Source: DATEHQ01 sp035279525 (GTDB lineage: Bacteria > Chloroflexota > Dormibacteria > Dormibacterales > Dormibacteraceae). Taken from it: a DNA stretch of 14,245 nt. A model generated the notes under the pieces. The model made no database searches and was not told the DNA's origin. It saw only the letters and a list, made by a program, of their open reading frames with translations. The DNA is taken from positions 1-14,245 of the forward strand of contig DATEHQ010000097.1 of the NCBI GenBank assembly GCA_035279525.1, given 5' to 3'. Below are positions 5,215 to 10,980 of this stretch, piece by piece. A program made the translations under genes and the position numbers. Numbering within the stretch: the stretch's first letter is position 1; each line of letters begins with the position of its first letter.

Positions 5215-7449
5215 TTGAACCGTTGGGTGCGGCTTGGTCTGCAGACGGCGTTCGGCGCGGTCCTGCTCTGGCTGTGGCTGCGGACCGTTTCGCTGCCCGA
5301 CGTGGTCAGCCACATGCGTGTGCACAGCTGGTGGCCCGTGCCTCTGATGGTGCTGCTCGCGCTGGTCACCAGCGTGATTCGCGCGCGCCGCTGGCTGCTG
5401 CTCCTGAGGCCGCTGGCGCCCGTCGGGATGGTGCGCGCATTCGCCATGAACGGCGCGGGCGGCCTGCTGAACTACGTGCTGCCCATCCGCTCGGGTGACG
5501 CGGCGCGCGCCTGGTGGTTGTGGCGGCGCCATCGTGTCCCCGCCGGCTCGGCGCTCGCGACGATCGTGATCGACAAGGTTTGCGACCTCACCGCCGTCGC
5601 CGCGGTGCTCGCCGCGCTCGGGGTGGTCGCCGCAACCGGTGTGGTCCAGGCGCCGCGCGGTCTAATTGGCGCCGCCGCGCTTGCGCTCGGGCTGCTCGCA
5701 ACGGTCCTCGGCACCGCGCTTGCGGGTCCACGGGTCGCGCGGTCCCCGCTCGCACGTCGCCTCCTGCCTGCGCGCCTGGCGGCCGGCCTCGCCGGCCAGG
5801 CGTTCGCGTTTCGCGCTGGCGCTCGGGGCTTGTGGACGCCCGGCCTCGCCGCACGGCTCGCGATCCTCACCGCCCTGGCGCTGGTGATCGACGCTTACAA
5901 CTTCACCCTCCTCTTTGCAGCGGTGGGCGTCCAGGTCCCGACGCTGAAGGCGATGGCGGCGTACCCCGCGCTCCTGCTCAGCTTCGCCGTGCCCGCCGGC
6001 CCGGGCTATCTCGGCAACCTGGAGGTCGCGGGCTCGCTCGTCCTCGGCGGCGGCCTCGGGCTCGGCGGCGCGGTGGCGGCCGGCGCGATCCTCCTGTATC
6101 ACGCCATCACCGCGGGTTACGCGCTGGTGCTCGGCGCTTTGAGCTTTCTCCTGGTGGGAGGGCGGCGGCGCGCGCAACACGGAGGGCCGAAGCGGATCGC
6201 GGTCTTTCACTGCGGCTTCACCTACTCCGGCGGCGGTGAGCGAATCGTGATCGAAGAGGTGCTCGGTCTTCGCCGGCGCGGCTACCAGGTGGAGTGCTAC
6301 GCGCCGACGGTGGACGCCTCGCGATCGTTTCCCGACCTGATCGGCCAGGTCCGCGTGCGCACCTTCCTGCCGCAGCTGCCGCGCTGGTTCCCTTACCGCG
6401 AGGCGATCCAGATGGCGGCGACGTCGCTGCTGATGCCTCTTTACGCGTGGCGCTTTCGCGGCGTCGACGCGATCGTCGGATGCAATCAGCCCAGCGCCTG
6501 GATCGCATGGTGGGCGGCGCGGCTGATGGACGTGCCGTATGTCGTTTACCTGAACCAGCCGAACCGCCTCGTGTATCCACGCAACATCGACCGGCAGACC
6601 GGGTGGATCTCGAACGCCGACTACCGCCTGCTCGCGGCCGTCGTGCTGCGCGCGACGGCGTTCGTCGCCTGGGCCGACCTCAGGTCGGTGCAGGAGGCTG
6701 ACCAGCTGCTCGTCAACGGCGACTACATCGGCGACATCATCCGCAAGACCTACAGACGCGCGGCGATCGACTGCCCGGCCGGCTGCCACGTCGCCTCGTC
6801 CGGCTTTCCGCTCATGCCCGAGGCCCGCTTCAGCGGCGGACTGACCATCAACGGTTTTCCCATCCGGCGGCCGTACGTCCTCCTCACCAACCGCCACTAT
6901 CCGCAGAAGCGTTTCGACCTCGCGATCCGCGCCATGGCCGAGGTTCGCGAGCGTCACCCACGGGTGCAGCTTGTCATTCCCGGACCGTCGACCTCGCACA
7001 CGGCGACGCTGAAGTCGCTCGTGTCGGAGCTCGGCCTCGATGACGCGGTGGTCTTCCTGGGTCCGATCGCCGAGGACGAGCTCCAGTCCCTCTACGAAGG
7101 TGCGGCGGTGTACGTCTATCCCGCTCCGGAGGAGGACTTCGGGATGGGCGTCATCGAGTCGATGGCCAAGGGCGTGCCGGTCGTGGCCTGGAACCAGGCC
7201 GGGCCGACGGTCACTGTCGGACCACGAACCGGCCACCTCGCCGAGCCGCTCGACGTCGGCGACTACGCGTCCGGCATCATCCGCCTGCTCGACGACCGCG
7301 ACGGCAACCAGGCCACCGGGGTGCGCGCGTTCGAATGGGCACGCAGGTTCGACTGGGAGCGGCACATCGACGTCCTCGAGCGCGCTGTGCTCGAGGTCGC
7401 CCAGGCGCACGAGCAGGTGGCCGCGGAGGCGGCGGCGGTCTCGGTTTGA
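5215..7449 (+). CDS. Flippase-like membrane domain fused to GT4 glycosyltransferase
   Basis: This 744-residue protein has two modules. Residues 1 to about 320 contain about eight hydrophobic helices and the layout of the LPG_synthase_TM/UPF0104 family (AglD, YbhN and the MprF membrane domain). They include an NYVLPIRSGDAARAW segment and a following IVIDKVCDL segment. Residues about 326-735 form a GT-B fold glycosyltransferase of family GT4. The nucleotide-side start KRIAVFHCGF is at 326-335, the glycine loop GGGER at 339-343, an NRHYPQKRFDLAIRAM segment near 557, and the EX7E sugar-nucleotide motif runs from E640 to E648 (EDFGMGVIE). The GGGER region recalls ALG2/ALG11-type mannosyltransferases, but donor and acceptor cannot be assigned. 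It probably adds sugar to a lipid-linked acceptor at the membrane, perhaps together with its transport. The TTG start has a GAGGTGA ribosome binding site. It converges on the minus-strand sugar operon with a 12-bp gap. Confidence 0.85.
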   Translation: MNRWVRLGLQTAFGAVLLWLWLRTVSLPDVVSHMRVHSWWPVPLMVLLALVTSVIRARRWLLLLRPLAPVGMVRAFAMNGAGGLLNYVLPIRSGDAARAWWLWRRHRVPAGSALATIVIDKVCDLTAVAAVLAALGVVAATGVVQAPRGLIGAAALALGLLATVLGTALAGPRVARSPLARRLLPARLAAGLAGQAFAFRAGARGLWTPGLAARLAILTALALVIDAYNFTLLFAAVGVQVPTLKAMAAYPALLLSFAVPAGPGYLGNLEVAGSLVLGGGLGLGGAVAAGAILLYHAITAGYALVLGALSFLLVGGRRRAQHGGPKRIAVFHCGFTYSGGGERIVIEEVLGLRRRGYQVECYAPTVDASRSFPDLIGQVRVRTFLPQLPRWFPYREAIQMAATSLLMPLYAWRFRGVDAIVGCNQPSAWIAWWAARLMDVPYVVYLNQPNRLVYPRNIDRQTGWISNADYRLLAAVVLRATAFVAWADLRSVQEADQLLVNGDYIGDIIRKTYRRAAIDCPAGCHVASSGFPLMPEARFSGGLTINGFPIRRPYVLLTNRHYPQKRFDLAIRAMAEVRERHPRVQLVIPGPSTSHTATLKSLVSELGLDDAVVFLGPIAEDELQSLYEGAAVYVYPAPEEDFGMGVIESMAKGVPVVAWNQAGPTVTVGPRTGHLAEPLDVGDYASGIIRLLDDRDGNQATGVRAFEWARRFDWERHIDVLERAVLEVAQAHEQVAAEAAAVSV

Positions 7450-7461
7450 GCCCTTGTCGAA

Positions 7462-8487
7462 CTAGCTGATCGACTCCGCCCACGCGATGAGGTCGCGCAG
7501 CCCGTGGTCGAAGGCGATGCGTGGCTCCCACCCGAGCTCCTGCTTCGCCTTTCCGATGTCGCTGACGTAATACTGCTGGTCGCCCTCGCGCCAGTCGGAG
7601 AAGCTGTACTCCGGCTTGCGGTTGGTCAGCTCACCGATCTGGTCGATCACCTCCAGCAGGTTGCGCTGGTTCTCGGGACCGCCGCCCACGTTGTAGATCT
7701 CCCCGCGCGTCATGTCGATGTTGTCGACGACGTGCAGGTAGAGCGTGCACAGGTCTCTCGCGTCGAGCAGGTCGCGCACCTGCAGCCCGTCGCCATAGAT
7801 GGTGAGCGGCCGGCGATTCAGGATCGAGTGCACGAAGTGCGCGACCCAGCCCTGGTCCTCGGTGCCGTACTGGTGCGAGCCGTAGATGCAGCTCTGCCGC
7901 AGCACCACGGTGTTCATGTGGTAGCTGCGCGCGTAGTCCCTGACGTACTGGTCCGCGGCGCCCTTGCTGCAGCCGTAGGGGCTGTGGAAGTCGAGCGGCT
8001 GCGTCTCTTTACAGGCAGCGTTGTTGTGGTCGAGCTTTCCGTACACCTTATTCGTCGATGCGAACACGAACGGCGCTGCGCGGTTGTTCAGGCGCACCGC
8101 CTCGAGCACGTTGAGAGTTCCTCGCGCGTTGACGTCGAAATCGGTCCCGGGGTCAACCAGGGAAGTGGTCACGGCCACCTGGCCGGCCAGGTGGAGGATC
8201 GCGTCCTGGCCGCGTACGTGCTCGGCCAGGTTCGCGCCGTTCCTCACGTCCTCCTTGACGAAGCTCGTCTGCGTGGGGTGGCGTGTGAGGAGCCACTTCA
8301 GGTTGCGCTCGGTCCCGGGCCTGCTCAGGTTGTCGAGCACGGTGACGTGCCAGCCCCCCTTGATGAAATGGACCGCGGCGTTGACGCCGAGGAAGCCTGC
8401 GCCGCCGGTGATGAGCAGCCTGCGGTCCGCGTGCGGCGCCGGCGTCGTCGAGGACTTCGGGTCTACGGCCCGGGTGGTGGGGTCCAT
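7462..8487 (-). CDS. CDP-paratose 2-epimerase-like (RfbE/tyvelose epimerase family) NAD-dependent epimerase
   Basis: This 341-residue extended short-chain dehydrogenase closely resembles RfbE, which converts CDP-paratose to CDP-tyvelose by C2 epimerisation using bound NAD. The Rossmann loop TGGAGFLG is at 27-34. The family-specific string AGQVAVTTS is at about 101-109, STNKVYG at 144-150, and the catalytic tyrosine and lysine at Y171 and K175 in SPYGCSKGAADQY. DQGWVAHF and the later QVRDLLDA segment also match the RfbE pattern. About 20 Ser/Thr/Pro-rich residues precede the Rossmann fold and are unusual for the family. ATG at 8487 is preferred over TTG at 8496; no clear ribosome binding site is seen, but TAACGT lies 11 bases upstream of the ATG. 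It is the last gene of the three-gene minus-strand operon. No paratose or dideoxysugar synthesis genes are nearby, so the substrate may be a related CDP- or other NDP-sugar. Confidence 0.82.
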   Translation of the reverse strand: MDPTTRAVDPKSSTTPAPHADRRLLITGGAGFLGVNAAVHFIKGGWHVTVLDNLSRPGTERNLKWLLTRHPTQTSFVKEDVRNGANLAEHVRGQDAILHLAGQVAVTTSLVDPGTDFDVNARGTLNVLEAVRLNNRAAPFVFASTNKVYGKLDHNNAACKETQPLDFHSPYGCSKGAADQYVRDYARSYHMNTVVLRQSCIYGSHQYGTEDQGWVAHFVHSILNRRPLTIYGDGLQVRDLLDARDLCTLYLHVVDNIDMTRGEIYNVGGGPENQRNLLEVIDQIGELTNRKPEYSFSDWREGDQQYYVSDIGKAKQELGWEPRIAFDHGLRDLIAWAESIS

Positions 8488-8533
8488 GGCGGGCAACTAC
8501 GTTAAGGCAGCGGCGCCGCGCCTGAGGTCTCCG

Positions 8534-8902
8534 TCAACCCGTGAAGATGCCCCGCAAGAACGCGATGCTGACGATCCACGCCGCACCCGCCAGGATGACC
8601 GCCTCGCGCCGCTTGCTTCCTCCGCGGGCGTAGAGGTACGCGCCCGGAAGAAAGAGCACCGCGAACACGCCGTACACGATGTGGAGCAGCTCCGTCGGCC
8701 GGTCTCCGAGGGCGAGCGTGATCAGGCCGAGCAACCCCTGGACGGGCGCCAGGGCGGCCATGAGCAGGTAGCTCGAGCGAAACCCGGGACTGACCGCGGA
8801 CCTGCGGAAGTACTGGTAGGTGCCCCACACGCCCAGCACCACGCCCAGCGCGAGCAGCACGCGCGCGCCATAAGCGTGCGCGAAGACGAACGCCGCGGTC
8901 AT
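8534..8902 (-). CDS. Four-helix membrane protein resembling half of heme A synthase (CtaA/COX15-like)
   Basis: This is a 122-residue integral membrane protein. Hydrophobic helices lie at about 10-29, 43-65, 73-93 and 98-118. The segment at about 52-80 (APVQGLLGLITLALG, then ELLHIVYGVFA) resembles the repeated unit of heme A synthase, where a Q-x-LLG-x-LTV stretch leads into a helix starting with a heme-ligand histidine. H9 and H74 are 65 residues apart, close to the roughly 63-residue spacing of paired heme ligands within one CtaA half, and would lie on the same membrane face. CtaA itself has eight helices, so this would be a half-size relative or another four-helix b-type heme or redox protein. 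ATG at 8902 overlaps the upstream epimerase stop (ATGA), indicating translational coupling. Existence as a gene is well supported; the heme link is inference. Confidence 0.75.
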   Translation of the reverse strand: MTAAFVFAHAYGARVLLALGVVLGVWGTYQYFRRSAVSPGFRSSYLLMAALAPVQGLLGLITLALGDRPTELLHIVYGVFAVLFLPGAYLYARGGSKRREAVILAGAAWIVSIAFLRGIFTG

Positions 8903-9840
8903 GCGTCCGGCCTTGAGACCTGTTCCCGGAAGTAGTCGACGGTGAGGCTCAACCCTTCCTCGAGCGGGATTCGTGACTCCCAGCCCAGCCCTTCGCGCGC
9001 TCGTGTGTTGTCGAGCGCGATGCGGTACACGTCTCCCTTGCGTGGCGGACCGTGGTCGGGCTCGAGCTTGTAGTTCGTGAGGATGGCCAGCTTGCGGAAC
9101 ATGTCGTTGACCGTCACCGGTATCCCGGTGCTGACGTGGTACGTCCCGCCGGAGCCCTTTTCGATCGCGTCGAGGTTTGCCGTTGCGACGTCCCCGACAT
9201 GGATCATGTCGCGCGACTGCTCGCCGTCACCGTCGATGGTCACCGGCCGGCCCGCGAGCATGCGGCTCGCGAAGATGGCGATCACGCGGCCTTCCTCGGC
9301 GAAGAAGTCCTGCCGCGGGCCGTAGACGTTGGCGTAGCGCAGCACCGTGTAGCGGAGCCCGAAGGTCCGCTCGAAGGTGCCGAGGTACTGCTCGAAAGAG
9401 AACTTGCTGGTGCCGTACGGCGAGAGCGGGCGGACCGGGTGGTCCTCCGCCGCGGGCACGATGTCAGGCTCTCCATAGAGCGCGCCGCCGGTGGAGCTGA
9501 AGATGACCTTGCGCACCGAGTGATCGACGCAAGCCTTGAGCAGGTTGAGGCCGCCCACGATGTTGACCTGCGCGTCGTAGGCCGGGTCGGCGACCGACTT
9601 CGGGACCTCGGACTGCGCCGCGTGGTGATTCACCAACTCGGGTCGAAAGGAGGCGACTGCTTCGTTCACCTTCGCCTGGTCGCGGAGGTCGACGCGGTGC
9701 AGCCGCGCCCTGGGGTTGACGTTGTCCTCGCGTCCCGTGCTCAGGTTGTCGAGCACCGCGACCTCGTTTCCCGCAGCGATGTAGGCGTCGACGACGTGGG
9801 AACCGATGAAACCTGCGCCGCCGGTGACGAGAATCTTCAC
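8899..9840 (-). CDS. GalE-like NAD-dependent UDP-sugar 4-epimerase
   Basis: This 313-residue extended short-chain dehydrogenase belongs to the UDP-glucose 4-epimerase group, which interconverts UDP-hexoses or UDP-hexuronates at C4 through a bound NAD. The nucleotide loop GGAGFIG is at 7-13, DNLSTG at 31-36, the NHHAAQSEVPKS segment at 71-82, the SST motif at 115-117, and the catalytic Y142 and K146 in SPYGTSK. Its length is normal for the family. The NHHAAQ form is common among bacterial and archaeal epimerases of broad or uncertain specificity, so UDP-Glc/Gal is only the default substrate. It starts with GTG at 9840, just 5 bp from the divergent ybeY start, and has no ribosome binding site. 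It is the first gene of the minus-strand operon and overlaps the next gene by ATGA. Confidence 0.88.
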   Translation of the reverse strand: MKILVTGGAGFIGSHVVDAYIAAGNEVAVLDNLSTGREDNVNPRARLHRVDLRDQAKVNEAVASFRPELVNHHAAQSEVPKSVADPAYDAQVNIVGGLNLLKACVDHSVRKVIFSSTGGALYGEPDIVPAAEDHPVRPLSPYGTSKFSFEQYLGTFERTFGLRYTVLRYANVYGPRQDFFAEEGRVIAIFASRMLAGRPVTIDGDGEQSRDMIHVGDVATANLDAIEKGSGGTYHVSTGIPVTVNDMFRKLAILTNYKLEPDHGPPRKGDVYRIALDNTRAREGLGWESRIPLEEGLSLTVDYFREQVSRPDA

Positions 9841-9845
9841 CGACG

Positions 9846-10301
9846 GTGACTCTAATCGAAGTCGAAGTGGTCAAGGCCGTGCGGGCTCCGATCACACCTG
9901 TCTTCGTGCGGCGCGTGCTCGAGCGCGCCGCCCACGTTCCCGAGGTCGCGGCGCGGATTCCAGAGCCGAGGAGCACCGTGGCGGTGCGCATCACCGACGA
10001 CGATGAGCTGGAGCGGCTCAATCGCGCGTTCGCCGGCGAGGACCATCCGACCGACGTGCTGTCGTTCAACGGCACCGAAGGCCACCTCGGCGACATCGCG
10101 ATCTCCTGGCCGGCCGTGGTCCGGCAGTCTGAGCGGTACGGGCACGGCGTCGAGTCGGAGCTCGGCCTCCTCGCGGTCCACGGCCTGCTTCACCTGCTGG
10201 GTTGGGACCACCCATCGGCCGCCGCGGGCAAGGAGATGACGCGCCTCACGCTGGCTGCGCTGGCGGCGTCCCACCTGCCGCTCGCTTCGGGAAGGCTGTG
10301 A
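9846..10301 (+). CDS. ybeY: YbeY endoribonuclease, rRNA maturation factor
   Basis: This is a 151-residue zinc metalloprotein of the UPF0054 family, acting in 16S rRNA 3'-end maturation and ribosome quality control in the cytoplasm. The diagnostic HxxxHxxxxxH zinc motif is H112, H116 and H122 (HGLLHLLGWDH). The upstream HPTDVLSF segment at about 67-74 and LGDIAIS at about 81-87 are also typical. The Arg found before this in E. coli (YRGKD) is Ala here, as non-Arg residues occur in some other phyla. Length is normal. The GTG at 9846 gives the longest frame and has no clear ribosome binding site; GTG at 9867 is an alternative that would widen the gap to the divergent epimerase. pth follows after 76 bp. 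Confidence 0.9.
   Translation: MTLIEVEVVKAVRAPITPVFVRRVLERAAHVPEVAARIPEPRSTVAVRITDDDELERLNRAFAGEDHPTDVLSFNGTEGHLGDIAISWPAVVRQSERYGHGVESELGLLAVHGLLHLLGWDHPSAAAGKEMTRLTLAALAASHLPLASGRL
9849..9874 (-). promoter_or_regulatory. Candidate leaderless promoter of the minus-strand sugar operon
   Basis: Read on the minus strand, TTGACC (plus 9869-9874) resembles a -35 box, and TAGAGT (plus 9849-9854) fits a TAnnnT -10 box that ends 8 bases before the GTG start at 9840. Transcription would then begin at or near the start codon, giving a leaderless mRNA, consistent with the missing ribosome binding site. The 14-bp spacer is shorter than ideal. The element lies inside the ybeY coding start. Confidence 0.3.
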
Positions 10302-10309
10302 GAACTGGG

Positions 10310-10326
10310 TAGACTCGCATTCGAAT
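10310..10326 (+). promoter_or_regulatory. Weak -10-like box and palindrome upstream of pth
   Basis: TAGACT at 10310-10315 fits a -10 element and is followed by the perfect 8-bp palindrome ATTCGAAT at 10319-10326. No convincing -35 is visible. Together they could drive pth-mfd separately from ybeY. Nothing else is recognised in 10302-10377. Confidence 0.2.
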
Positions 10327-10377
10327 CGGATGGTCTGCGGCGCTCGCCGCGGGCCTAGCTGCGTCTATGCACAGGAA

Positions 10378-10980
10378 ATGGAAAGGGAACAGCACCTGAT
10401 CATCGGTCTCGGCAACCCCGAGTCGCAGTACGCCGACACGCGGCACAACCTCGGTTTCGCTTGCGTGCGTGAGCTGGCGCGCAGGCTCGAGGCGCCCATC
10501 GACCGCAAGCGGTGGAAGTCGCTGGTCGGCCGCGCGGGGCCGCGCGGCGTGTGGTTCGTGCTGCCTCAGACCTACATGAACCTGTCCGGCGAGGCGGTGG
10601 CCCGGGCGCTGAAGGACACCGGGATCGCTCCCGACAGCACGTGGGTCGTCTACGACGAGCTCGACCTTCCGCTCTGCCGCATGCGGATCCGGCGCGGCGG
10701 CTCGACGGCCGGCCACAACGGCGTGCGCTCGATAGTCGAGTCGCTGGGGCGCGACGATTTCGTGCGCTTTCGCGTCGGCATCGGCAAGCCGTCGCGCTCC
10801 GGCTCGCAATCGGGCGTCCACCATGTGCTCGGGCGGTTCACGAGGGCGGAGGCGGAGCGGCTGCCGCAGGTCGTCACAGGTGTTGCGGATGCGCTCGAGC
10901 TGGCGCTCGAGGCCGGCATCGAGCGCGCGATGGACCGCTACAACCGGCCGGGCGCGCTCGGCTGCGAGGAATCGAGATGA
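10378..10980 (+). CDS. pth: Peptidyl-tRNA hydrolase
   Basis: This is the cytoplasmic esterase that releases peptides from prematurely dropped peptidyl-tRNA and recycles the tRNA. With ATG at 10378 it has 200 residues, normal for the family. The opening IIGLGNPE gives N13, TRHNLG gives the catalytic base H23, and YMNLSG gives N68. DELDLP gives D93 and GHNG gives N114. The last three fall at exactly the E. coli Pth numbers, which supports this start. ATG at 10330 would add 16 non-conserved residues. AGGAA abuts the chosen ATG, too close to be an ideal ribosome binding site. The stop overlaps the mfd start by ATGA, so the two are translationally coupled, an arrangement also known from Bacillus, where pth and mfd are near neighbours. 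Confidence 0.95.
   Translation: MEREQHLIIGLGNPESQYADTRHNLGFACVRELARRLEAPIDRKRWKSLVGRAGPRGVWFVLPQTYMNLSGEAVARALKDTGIAPDSTWVVYDELDLPLCRMRIRRGGSTAGHNGVRSIVESLGRDDFVRFRVGIGKPSRSGSQSGVHHVLGRFTRAEAERLPQVVTGVADALELALEAGIERAMDRYNRPGALGCEESR

Noticed and set aside
5766..5803. GC-rich inverted repeat (CGCCTGG...CCGGC / GCCGG...CCAGGCG)
   Set aside because: It is inside the coding sequence of the membrane domain, arises from Ala/Gly/Arg codons, and has a 3-base in-frame interruption.
5662..7410. 582-codon minus-strand open frame opposite the flippase-GT4 gene
   Set aside because: It is the antisense shadow of a gene with clear domain motifs, with no ribosome binding site and no recognisable domain.
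8488..8496. TTG at 8496 as start of the RfbE-like gene
   Set aside because: ATG at 8487 is three codons downstream, and there is no ribosome binding site favouring the TTG.
7504..8505. 333-codon plus-strand frame opposite the RfbE-like gene
   Set aside because: The minus-strand frame carries the full set of epimerase motifs; this one is Val/Arg/Asp-rich with no motif.
10330..10377. Upstream ATG start for pth
   Set aside because: It adds 16 residues not seen in the family. The 10378 start places N68, D93 and N114 at the E. coli numbers.
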